Origin: Triatoma infestans
Taxonomy: Eukaryota > Arthropoda > Insecta > Hemiptera > Reduviidae
Reading direction: 5' to 3'
Length of the DNA stretch: 64,000 bases
Assembly (NCBI GenBank): GCA_011037195.1
Contig: JAAEAF010000214.1
Location: 62,001 to 126,000, forward strand
Shown: piece by piece, positions 54,741 to 64,000 of the stretch
Numbering within the stretch: position 1 is the first letter of the stretch
How the letters are laid out: the number at the start of each line of letters is the position of its first letter
The notes under the pieces: model-generated
Database searches by the model: none
The model's input: only the letters and a program-made list of their open reading frames with translations
What the model was told of the DNA's origin: nothing
Made by a program: the position numbers and the translations under genes

Positions 54741-55041
54741 GTTGTGGTTGGGTCCGCAAAGCTGGGGAAAGCATCAGAGATATTTTCTGTGATAGCTTGC
54801 TTTATTTTGTGGTCTACACACGCCCATCATCAGGATATCTTCCTGACAAAACACAGACTTGCACAGAGCAAAGTCAGCTTATTAACTGAACGTATAAGTG
54901 TTGTATAAGTGAGTGTATAAAGTGCAAGTCTGAATTATCACACTGTTTTATCAAGACATCCTATCCTGGTGATGGGCGAATGCCCGAAACCTGTTGATGA
55001 CCACAAAATGAAACAGGCTATAACGGAAAATATCTCCGATG
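54741..55041 (+). mobile_element. FB palindromic element 7, diverged
   Basis: Starts with the extension GTTGTGGTTGGGTCCGCAAA, then diverged arms with AGCATCAGAGATATTTTC and GGAAAATATCTCCGATG. Imperfect flanking repeats AATATTAATAATAAGAT and AATATTATAAAGAATAGAT indicate an old target duplication. Short deletions lie in each arm. Confidence 0.7.
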
Positions 55042-55051
55042 AATATTATAA

Positions 55052-55250
55052 AGAATAGATGCGTCAGTAAAAATCGGTTTACCGGACGTACGATTTTTGT
55101 TGTATAATTATCAGATGCACATGCTACGTACATTTTCAGTTATATGCGAAAATTGTAATTGGATAATACTCGAATATAAAACCAAAACTGTGTAAATTGG
55201 ATTAACAGAAATTCGTGAGAGTATTCACACCAGATTTTTTCCATAAGAGA
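55052..55250 (+). repeat. Family A 3' end right of FB 7
   Basis: AAATCGGTTTACCGGACGTA, a shortened monomer, and GAGAGTATTCACACCAGATT TTTT at the end. Confidence 0.6.
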
Positions 55251-55784
55251 AAGTAATACGTAATTAAAAAATACGACACCATTAAAAAAAAAAAAACTAA
55301 AAAACTTGAAACTTACGTAGTGACATAAAAAAGAAAGAAAAAGTAAATATAAATAAATAAAAACTGGCGTATTTTAAAGTTGAGGTTATTATCTCGTCTA
55401 AGAGCATTAGCATTAAAACAGCTGGCAGTTCTTAATTAGATTATAATTAGTAGCGGGGTTGGAGGAGAATACGACAAGAAGTATAATGTGAAGTACACAG
55501 AGATGCTCACTACGGTAGTCTATGTAGCACTCTCCCCTTTTATAAAATTATCCCCTCCATGAAAACAACATGTAAGTATGCCGCCATTTTGTTAATTTCA
55601 CCATGTTCTCCGGCGTATATTTAATTTCATATAGCAAGCTTTATCAACTGTTTTTTAAATACCTAATTTTAATAAAATCAAATTATTAAAATACTATCTA
55701 AATATAATTATTATTCGACCAGAAGTGTAGGCGATCAGTTTTTCTCGCGAATTTTAACAAACTATAGCAGCAATTGTATCATGA
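55251..55784. other. No gene recognised; homeodomain-type motifs
   Basis: TCTTAATTAGATTATAATTAG (55433-55453) has three ATTA cores, with CAGCTGG 13 bp upstream. Otherwise AT-rich without genes. Confidence 0.35.
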
Positions 55785-57015
55785 AAAAAATCTGGTGTGA
55801 AACACTCACACAACTTTCTCTTACTTCAGTTTTCGAAATTGTAATTGACAAATTTTATAATTTATGTACCAAATTTGATGAAATTCATTAGAGATCGTCG
55901 AAAACTGAAAAAAAATTCAGCAAAAGCGCACTTCCGGTTTACTTATTTTCTTGAAACTCGGAATTTTGGACATCTATTTATTTATAATTAATTTTGTTTG
56001 GATGATAGGATTGTATAATCACCTATTGTAGCCTTTAGAGGAAACCTAACCCCACCCCGCCCTTAAATGAATGAATTTTTCCAGAGAAATGTTTTAAATA
56101 AAAGTTGTAGATCTTTGCATTAGTATTTGATATTCAAAGTTTAAAGAAAATCGTCCAAGCCATTTTTGAGAAAATTGCAAGAAAGTAAAAAAATACTAGA
56201 AAACTGAAAAATACATTTTAGTAAAAATCGCACTTCCGGATTTTTTTCAAACTCGGAATTTCAACAACACATTTAATTCTAATTAATATTGTTTAGATGA
56301 GAGAATTGTATAGTAAACTGAAATAGGCTTTAGAGGACAATCCACCATCCGCCTCCCCTAAAAGTGCCCTTGAATGCATTTTACCGGAGATATGTTTTAA
56401 ATAAAAATTGTAGATCTTTGTAAGTGTAGTTGATATATCAAGTTTAAAGAAAATCGTTGGAGTCATTTTTGTGAAAACTGCAAAAAAAGGAAAAAACCAT
56501 TTAGTAAAGTGGTACTTCCGGTCGAGGAATTTCGACCGCTGGCCTACTGTCGGATCCCTGGACTAGAAACGAGATGGTGGGTGATGTCATGGAGAAAATC
56601 CGTCGGAAAAGTGAAAAAATAAAACGTGAAAAAAGTGAATCGATTTCCTTTAATCACGAAATATTGGCATCATATTTCATATAAACATTAGTGACAGTTA
56701 GAGTACCCTTGAAGATCCTATTTTCGAGAAAATCGAAAAATAAAATGGGTAAACAATCCATTAATCAAAATAGTACTTCCGGTTGAGGATTTTTTTTTTT
56801 GACCGATAACTTCCTGTCGGAACTTTACGTTAAATTCTTAACGGAATATCAAGTTAATAAGCTTATTCCGGGAATTAGTGTATTTTAGTTATTATGCTGT
56901 TTACATGTATTTACAAACACAAACCAAATGTATTTAGATTTTCTAAAAACCAAGAGTTCAACGGATCTCAAAACGTGTATTTCCGGTGAAAAATCAATTT
57001 TCGCAATGCGAAGAA
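55785..57015 (-). repeat. Family A repeat, four monomers, longest copy
   Basis: About 1.23 kb, from AAATCTGGTGTGAAACACTC to AAGAAGTAAGAAAAAGGA. CTTCCGG marks at 55931, 56233, 56515 and 56776 (302, 282 and 261 bp). Between the third and fourth, CATGGAGAAAATCCGTCGG is a diverged linker. Confidence 0.85.
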
Positions 57016-57840
57016 GTAAGAAAAAGGATTATTTCAAATAAAATGATTTTTCTACGATTTTAAACAAAAACACACACACAAAACCAGTCTCAAGAGAGAG
57101 AATCAGCGACTGAGCAAAAGAATATCTTCCGAAAAGGTTATAAAAGTTTAGGTTAATATTTGACAATATTATGTTCACTTAAGTTTAATTAATCGTTATG
57201 GGTAATGATTTTTTTTAATGAACTTATAATTCCTCAGATGTTTTATTAGGTATGTATCAATAAAATAAAAATGTGATAAAATTAATCTGCCAGACAAATG
57301 AATTTTCTATTTTAATAAACGTATTTTACAAATTAAAAAAAAGAAGTAAAAGTTGATACAGAGACCCACTTATTTATTTTATTGAAAACCTTTCAAAGAG
57401 AATAAAACATGATTGGTTTAAAATAAAAACAACCAACCAATTGGAAAACGTTTTTTTTTTCTTTTTTAGAAAGCAACAGACGATTTAATCAAACTGGAAA
57501 ACTTGCAGGACTTAATAATGCTTTTTGGATAAAATTGATAAAAAGATCAGTAAGACCAGCTGAGGTAAAATGCTCTGAACAAAAAAAAAAAAATATAGAA
57601 CTTTTTGTATTTGATCAGATAAAATTGTATTTGACAAGATAAAGTGGTCTGGAAAATTGTAGCCAGACAACATAAAAAAATGAGCTACACTAACCTTTAC
57701 TTTATATAACCTTCCAATTTAATTTTAATCAATTATTTGAATTTTTTAAATTGTTTAATCTTGTCCCATCATTTAATTAATTAACATTAGAAAGCTATTA
57801 AAATAATTTAACGCAACAATTATTCAATTGCTTAGATATT
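57016..57840. other. No gene recognised
   Basis: Very AT-rich DNA with A/T homopolymers. No coding region or recognised repeat. Confidence 0.4.
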
Positions 57841-58332
57841 AGAGGTGCATACAGACAACTATACAGGCACATGCTTTTTCCTGCCAATTGTCCCTAACGA
57901 CCAAAGAAATACATCTCTAATGGTGAAGGTCAGTTCGAGCAAGATCTGTAATTAATGAGGAGTAAAATTTATAATAAAATAGTAATTTTCTTCTTATTCA
58001 ATCAAAAAACCGTTATAATATCATTTTGAAATTTTTTATAGGAATCATGTTTTCATTCATAACTTGTAAAATATCGCTCAAAGAAAAAAACCGTTCAAGT
58101 AAATTTTTCTTACAAAAAATAGAGGAATCTATTTCTTAAATAAAAACCACACCTCCCCATTTGAAAAAATGAAGTTGGTGCCTGTATCTCGCTTCTCGAA
58201 GCACCAAAACAAATTTGCAAATTAAATTTGGTTTTCTAACAAAAAAATTACGGGGACACGTATTTTTTAGTTTTTTCTAGCTATCTTAGTTTCCGAGAAA
58301 AAGTCGTTATCCATATTACCTTGGGACACCCT
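57841..58332 (+). mobile_element. DNA transposon fragment T, copy 2, with a local inversion
   Basis: Inverted relative to 37593..38070. From TCTAATGGTGAAGGTCAGTT (57914) on, it follows the coding sense of copy 1, ending ATATTACCTTGGGACACCC. The first part (about 57850-57917) is in the opposite sense to copy 1. The frame ...YISNGEGQFEQDL ending in TAA at 57952 is kept, but upstream the inversion removes the open frame. Confidence 0.6.
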
Positions 58333-58424
58333 GTATATTCAAAAATACATTTCGACCTAAAATATTTACTTATTGATAGCTCCCTTGTATGTAAGTCTGT
58401 GTTTCTGTTTGATATAGAATGTAA

Positions 58425-59310
58425 TCGTCTGCAAAATATGCAATCCTCATTTAAATGAACAGTGTTCATTTTTAGCGAATTTGTGAGGTGTGTGTGTGAG
58501 AACAATAATATTCCTCAAAAACGAATAATCGCAGTAAGTTCAAAACTTGGTATTCATTTAGCAAGAAACTTGGTATTCAAAATCGCATAAGATACGAAGG
58601 TTTCAGGCCAAATTCATCAACCGAAAGTGCTACTTTACTTTTCTTTTCTTTTTTCAGTTTCTCGCAATTTTCTCGAAAATGGCTTCAACAATTTTCTTTA
58701 TACCTCGCGTACTCTCTACATACATAAATATCTTAACACTTAAACGTGGGAAAAATGATTTTTGGGGGGTTCAGGGGGAACAGTAACGTTAAGTTTCTTT
58801 TAAAGTAGTACTTCGGTGCAATAAATGTTTTACCACTTATATAATATTGATATATATATTGGGAGCATTGTTAGAATTCCGAATTTGAAGAAAATCGATT
58901 TTTAGTCGAATTTTGCAACTTTACAGAATAAGTTTTTTTGGATTTTTTCTTGGAAACGGCCATAGCAATTTCCTTTAAACTTCATGTGCTAATTGCACAA
59001 ATATGAACGTGTTAAATTTATTTTGAAACATTCCCCATGCCCCCAAAATGATTTCAAGGAGATCTGCCGAATTGTGGCGTTAAATTTCAAATATTATTTG
59101 GTTTATTCATTGTTGTTAGCGCTGTCTACTGGCCTATAATGCAATCACATTTCTACTACCTGTCTGGTTGATACTTGTCCCTCAGGACCTCTGTATTTAA
59201 TATTAGGGCAAATGAGAAAAATTTGAATTGTAAAGCTAATCTGCCGGTTTATTTAATATAATTAACAATAATAAGAAAAACTCGGGTGAATATTTCATAA
59301 CAGATTGGTT
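58425..59310 (+). repeat. Family A repeat, three diverged monomers, variant 3' end
   Basis: Head from TTTTTAGCGAATTTGTGAGG with GTGTGTGTG, CCGAAAGTGCTACTTTACTT near 58621, GATTTTTAGTCGAATTTTGC near 58898, then the variant TTGTTAGCGCTGTCTACTGG module and GGTGAATATTTCATAACAG. Confidence 0.6.
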
Positions 59311-61290
59311 TTGTGAATGTTGCGGGGTGAAAGATTGTTGTATTCTTAGACTGGAATACCCTGCAAGGCCTTTAAAATCCCTGAAGAAGAAAGAGTAGTC
59401 TACTTTCCTCCGTTTTCAAGGTTATTTGATCTCGTCAAAATTTGGTGCAAACCAAAAAGGATTAAACATACAGCTGCCACAATATTCCCACCTTTACTGC
59501 CTTCCAAATCCCAGTCCAACAGATGTCCCAATCTAGGCCACCGGATTTAAACATGCGGCTATCTTGAATCCTATAAAAAAAAGATCCATATGAAAAAGAA
59601 CAAAGAAGAAAAGACATCAACTGTGGCTCTTAAGTTTCTATTAAGAACAATTAAGAAGGCTCCATAGGACTAAACCGTCCATGAACTTTCGTAGCAACGA
59701 GATTAATGTCAGATACTATTAGGTAGAATCATGCAAATCACTAAATGCACCTTAGATACAGTTTTCTACTAGTATCATAACAAATTGTACTGTTCTCATT
59801 TATACGGATAAAATTATTTGAATGTTTATTACAATTTGTTTAGTTGACGAACCCACTTTCCTGGAATCTAGACCTTCGTATAAGTGTCCCTGCCTAATAA
59901 GCGAACAATACTAACCCTAACAGACCCACGAAATTTCCAAGTGCTTGCAGAGGTAGCTGGTGTAAAAGTACTTGGGTTTAGCGTAACCACATAGGCAAGC
60001 TCTACTGCCACACACAGTCATTCTACTTGCCTATATTACACCTTACAAACATTAGCTTTCAGAAGATCAGGACGTCAGGGGAAAGAAATACTGGGTCATT
60101 AGGAACGCCACTGGGTGTTTTTGAATCTTATGAAAATAAGATGTTTACATTATTTAATAAGCAATTAATTAATGAGTACATATACAATTATTGTAATAAA
60201 TAGATAATATACCGGAAATAACGAAATTTCAGCCATTAATTTTTATTTTTTTTATTGTTCCACCGAATTAAGCGGAAATGTATTTTTGATATTTAAAAAG
60301 TCATGGACAATTGAACAGTTTAATGGCCATCTTTTGTTTGATACAAATAACTGTAATCATTAAATAAATACAAGAGTGGACAATCAGTTGGCAACACTGT
60401 GTGATTAAACTATTTACCAACACCTCAATGGCGGTGGGGAGAAAATATGTAAGAGTGGGGCGCGCATTAATAAGTTCGTGTGAAAGGTTACAGCACGATT
60501 AATGAGCCTTGACTTGAAATAATTATTGTTATTATAAGGAAAAAAATAAAAAAAAACTCAAATAAAATAAAGTATAATAAAAACATAATAATAATTATGA
60601 GAGGTGAATTAACAAGATGGCGATTGTTAAAACTAATAGTTTTTGTCACAGCTTTGGAGAGAGAAAAAAATAAACTATTTTGTCTTCTTTGATACTTTTA
60701 GTTAGACAATTTAAAGTTAGGATAAAAATCACTAAAATATATTAATAACGTTGAATTAGGGATAAGTTCTTTAAAAAAATACGTTATTTTTATACTTTTG
60801 GCAAGTGGCAGATACAGAACAACAGCCACCGAAGTGATGTTCTTGAAACGTCAGAAGCAGCATTACAAGATCACAGTTTTTTTTTTAAAAAAAACTAAAC
60901 TTAAAAACTTACATCATGAATCACTTGATCTATTCCAAAAAGTGAAATTAGGTGGGGAAATGCCCCTCACAGAGAAGGAAATCTAAGAAAACACAAAAAG
61001 AGTTTTGAAGTCTTGAATATAAGTCGAAAATCAGAGCGTGCGAGACATGTTTCCAAACTTTCAACTGCTAGAATCTTCCGCGGCTCTAATGGTAGCAGGA
61101 AATGTTTGGCGGTTGGTGAAAATGAGAACACTTGCCCTTAACCACGTTATATTTTCGATATACTTAAAAAGGGGTATAGAGTTATTTAGAGAATAGATTG
61201 ACCAAGCGAAGAATGGTGATGATGGTAGCGTTATGGATGCAGAATGATGGCGTTGGCTGGCTAGTGAGCCATTTAAGACTTGTTTACTCC
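59311..61290. other. No gene recognised
   Basis: Mixed DNA without a domain-bearing frame. 60400-60640 is less repetitive (GGGCGCGCATTAATAAG, GATTAATGAGCC). The 176-codon frame starting at 61198 mixes this flank, Harbinger 2 and the LTR-like element and is not one gene. Confidence 0.4.
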
Positions 61291-61533
61291 TTAGGCAGCT
61301 TACACACTGATGCAACGCAACTCACACGACCGACTCAAGCAACTAGTTGCATCAGTCTGACCCATAAGGATTCTGATTCATTTTACGAGAAGCATTCACA
61401 CTTGTGCAATCCGACTGATGCAACCTTACGACTGGTTGTATGCGACTGGACATGCCGGTCGCACCGCGATCAGTTGCATTGGTTTTTGTATGTTTTGCCA
61501 ATTAAAATATTATTTTCTTCATTTTATAGCAAA

Positions 61534-61614
61534 ATGAACGCTGAAGCATTCAGCGTTAAATTAGTGCAAGAAGTAGAAAAATATCCAGCATTATACATAG
61601 AAGCACCATACATT
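61534..61614 (+). pseudogene. Harbinger MADF (Myb/SANT-like) protein, first 27 codons
   Basis: ATG at 61534, right after an intron-like TTTCTTCATTTTATAG. It reads FSVKLVQEVEKYPALYIEAP, the start of a MADF domain (helix 1 with E-V-x-K-x-P-x-L-Y). In PIF/Harbinger elements this second protein binds DNA and carries the transposase to the nucleus and the transposon ends. The frame is cut at 61614 by the LTR-like insertion, and the rest of the gene was already deleted. Confidence 0.75.
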
Positions 61615-61997
61615 TGTAGGGGTTTTAGTGAACCAGTGAACCCCCACCACTCATCCACTCTAGCTGAGAGAAACAGCCCCTCTCGCACAGAGAGGAGAGG
61701 CTCGGCCAGTATATATATATATATATAAGAGATGGACAGTCAGAGAATCATTCTGTTGAATTCAGTTTTGCACATCAGATATCATTCTGTTGATTTACAA
61801 ATCAGTTTAACTTCACTCCGTACATATAATTTTAGCCACGTCAGTCTGTCAGTTCAGTTCAGTTCTAAACTCTACAGTGTAAAGTCCTTGGCAGTCAGTC
61901 ATATACATATACATCAAATTATATATCTTAACCAAATCTTAAGGTGTTATTTATCACTCATCATCGACAACCAACATCTCCTCACAACACCCTTACA
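61615..61997 (+). mobile_element. LTR-like TG...CA element, 383 bp, nested in Harbinger 2
   Basis: Starts TGTAGGGGTTTTAGTGAACC, ends ACACCCTTACA, flanked by CATT (61611-61614, 61998-62001). Shares CCACCACTCATCCACTCTAG, the AGAGAGGAGAGGCTCG hairpin region, TATA tract, TCATTC initiator and TTAAGGTGTTATTTATCACT with the 717-bp copy at 3991..4707. It lacks about 334 bp of that copy between ACATCTCCT and ACACCCTTACA, including the candidate intron splice sites and the short ORF. A solo LTR is the simplest reading. Confidence 0.8.
61722..61755 (+). promoter_or_regulatory. Core promoter of the nested LTR-like element
   Basis: TATATAAG at 61722-61729 and initiator TCATTC with A at 61750 (28 bp). A second TCAG occurs at 61740. 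Same arrangement as in the 4.6 kb copy. Confidence 0.6.
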
Positions 61998-61999
61998 CA

Positions 62000-62191
62000 T
62001 TATACTAAGAAGGTTGTTGGACTCATCCTATACATAGATTTAAATTTAACCGGGTCATTGAGTTCCCTTGCAGCTACAAACATTCTTCGTTCAAAATTAT
62101 CTACAAAATACGGGTGCACCCAGAAACGTCTTTTCCTTCTCCTAAGAAAATACCAAGAAATAATAACATCCTCATTTTCTGACGACTCCAT
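62000..62191 (-). pseudogene. Harbinger transposase N-terminal fragment
   Basis: Minus strand from Met at 62191 (MESSENEDVIISWYFLRRRK). RRRKRRFWVHPYFVDNFERR and FKSMYRMSPTTFLV match the conserved N-terminal region (RRRxWVHP...FxxxYRMSPxTF) of PIF/Harbinger transposases. A stop follows directly at the deletion joint; the DDE catalytic domain is missing. An upstream in-frame Met lies at 62251, inside the terminal repeat, so I prefer 62191. Confidence 0.85.
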
Positions 62192-62307
62192 TTCGACTAG
62201 ATTATAGTCGCATCGATTGTACAACAATATGAAAACATCGGTCTCATGCAACTAGTTGCTTGAGTCGGTCGTGTGAGTTGCGTTGCATCAGTGTGTAAGC
62301 TGCCTTA

Positions 62308-64000
62308 AGGTTGTTATAGCAACTGATGTTTACACGTTGTAGTTATCTGGCCATTCATTATAAAGCCATTAAAGAAGGTCGGCATTTTATTCAATTTTTT
62401 CCTGCCGTTAGAAATATCTCATCCACTTTCGAAATTGAAGCTCATTCGCCAATGCATTGTAATGGTCGTGGCAGGAAAGGTAATGCGTAGTGAACGCTCA
62501 AAGGTGCAAAAGCGCTATGATGCGGTTGCTACTGTAACAAGTCCAGTTTTGTGTGGGAAAGTTGATTTTTCCATATGTTCTTAACAGGACACCATGTTTA
62601 AATTGTCACCTTTAGGGCATTTTAGCTCTCAGTACAAAAGACCCAGTCTAGGTGCATTGAAAGCTGAGCAGTGTGACATTGCAATAAAGTAAATCATCTG
62701 GACCCGAAACAAAGTGCTAGAAATATAAAATGGAAAACAAAACAGCCAACGATATAGTGATATATTCATAGGAGGCACCTATTCAGAAATAAGTACGAAT
62801 ATCGGAAGAAGGAATTCCCTCTCTCCTGGTTTTCCTTACAACATAAATGGAAGGTTATAAAAAATAAGGTTACATTTCCAGAAAATAAATAAGAAAACAC
62901 TGTTAATTTTTCCACAGCCTTCATTTTATTTTCGCTAAGTTCTTATCTTTTTCCCCACTCAATAAATAAACTAATAAAAACAGAACCCTTTTTTGTTTAA
63001 TTATTTAAAAAAAACATCAAGCCTAATTAGTAAAATTAAATTTTTAAAACAAAGAGAAGAGGTTAGTTTTAAAACTTTTTACTTGGGTTACTTGATGATT
63101 ATTTAATAAGGCAACAATTTGGAATTGACTAAATATTTAAAAAAGAAGAGGGGTTGAATAATCAACCTCTTAAAAATATCAAGTTTTTATTTAAAGAAAA
63201 GTCCCTGAAAAGAAGTGAAAAAGAAGAAAAGTTTTATATTAAAACTAAGACGAAGTGAAGAAGATGGAAGAGAGCGGAAAACCTTGTTTCCCACATTTCT
63301 TATTGTTTAAGCAGAGGCCTGGCGTCCCATGTTTATATGTAACGGAAGTGAACTTTGGCCTCTTCTGAGTTTGAGTAAAAGCGGAACGGAAAAACAGTTG
63401 AAGAAGTGTAGAAGGGGAGAAAAGGTAATTTTCCTCACTGATGAATTATTCTTGTAAGTTTTGGACGTGAAGAATTATCTAACCCCGTCCAAAGCACAAA
63501 CAACTTGGAATACTTAAAGTGTCCTTCTAATTCAAGTGTGGTAGGTATATCTTCCACTGTGGTAGTGGAGGGGAGTGACGCCCATATTGGCGCCCTCTTC
63601 AAGCTAGAGAAAGAATTTTAGGGTGTTTTTGGACTGGAGGAAGAGGAAAAGGCAAGCAATAAGGGAACAGAAAACTGGAGGGGTTTTTATTATTTAAATA
63701 AGTGGAGTTACTCGGTGAGCGGCTGACGTATTTTCTTCTTCCAGTTTTCTTGAAGGGAAAACATTTGAAGGAAACCAACAAAACAAAAGGAAAAAGTCCC
63801 CTTCTTTCTTCAGCTCTTTTCCACTAAAGGCTTGGTTTTTACTACCACTAGTAGTACTAGTAGTTTGTGTTGAAGCTTTTGTTTATTATAGAGTGCGTTG
63901 TATACACTTTTCCCCTTTTATATAAACAGAGTTTGAGAAGGTTAAGGCCATTCTCTTGTGAGAATACAACACAACTCTATACTCGCCTGGAGTAGCAGGA
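62308..64000. other. No gene recognised; purine/pyrimidine-rich end of window
   Basis: AT-rich to 63060, then GA-rich blocks. No coding frame with a domain. A promoter candidate near 63918 is listed separately. Confidence 0.4.
63918..63955 (+). promoter_or_regulatory. Candidate TATA promoter at window end
   Basis: TTTTATATAAACAG at 63915-63928 followed about 30 bp on by GGCCATTCTC, a TCATTC-like initiator. A transcript would run past the window edge, so the product is unknown. Confidence 0.3.

Larger units (their letters stand above)
61294..62304. mobile_element. PIF/Harbinger element 2, perfect 59-bp terminal repeats
   Basis: Terminal inverted repeats 61294-61352 and 62246-62304 are identical over 59 bp, starting GGCAGCTTACACACTGATGC. 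TTA flanks both sides (61291-61293, 62305-62307), the Harbinger target duplication. Inside are the start of a MADF gene (+) and the start of a transposase gene (-), facing each other, joined by a large internal deletion, and a nested LTR-like insertion of 383 bp. Without it the element is 624 bp. Subterminal GTTGCATCAGTC / GACTGATGCAAC words recur at 61340-61440. Confidence 0.9.

Noticed and set aside
61198..61728. 176-codon frame as a single gene
   Set aside because: It runs through flank, Harbinger terminal repeat, MADF start and the LTR-like element. Only codons from 61534 to 61614 belong to a recognisable protein.

Overview
This is AT-rich eukaryotic nuclear DNA, most likely from an arthropod and probably an insect. 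The best evidence is a single homeobox exon (32942..33170) with the TLX/Hox11 (insect C15/clawless) hallmark Thr47, canonical splice sites, and introns full of transposable elements. Arthropod-type mobile elements fit: PHD-bearing and RNase H-bearing non-LTR retrotransposons, PIF/Harbinger elements with a MADF gene, and an LTR-like element with a TATA box and TCATTC initiator. I cannot name the species; no operons or prokaryotic signals are present.

Layout. About 30 copies of one AT-rich modular repeat ('family A' here) occur throughout, on both strands. It starts near TTTTTACTTTCTCTTACT, ends near CACACCAGATTTTT and is built from about 260-303 bp monomers, so near-complete copies fall into about 0.7, 1.0 and 1.2 kb classes with 2, 3 or 4 monomers. 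Many internal (GT)n/(CA)n microsatellites lie at one fixed place in it. A second family, 'FB', has seven copies of a palindromic element of up to about 400 bp; several are flanked by 10-15 bp target duplications, so they look retroposed. At 3991..4707 and 61615..61997 are two copies of a TG...CA element with 4-bp target duplications and a pol II promoter; the longer has a possible spliced leader and a short ORF. Two PIF/Harbinger elements (20826..21446 and 61294..62304) carry transposase N-terminal fragments, and the second also the start of a MADF gene and the nested LTR-like copy. Non-LTR retrotransposon pieces lie at 18.8-19.3, 21.5-22.1, 27.8-29.0, 30.0-30.7, 39.7-40.4, 46.7-47.3, 47.8-50.3, 50.5-51.0 and 53.1-53.45 kb. 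A transposase C-terminal repeat occurs at 37.6 and 57.8 kb with a local inversion between copies, and a tRNA-derived SINE lies at 23.9-24.15 kb.

The homeobox exon is the only host coding sequence I can support. Flanking exons (N-terminal/EH1 and the part starting after KWR) were not found and probably lie outside the window. Non-repetitive blocks, mainly 31.06-31.44 kb, are candidate regulatory DNA. Most remaining sequence is AT-rich DNA without a recognisable gene.

Insertion order can be read directly: family A is the oldest layer, interrupted by truncated LINEs and FB elements with target duplications, while the 61.3 kb Harbinger (59-bp perfect terminal repeats) and its nested LTR-like insertion look young.
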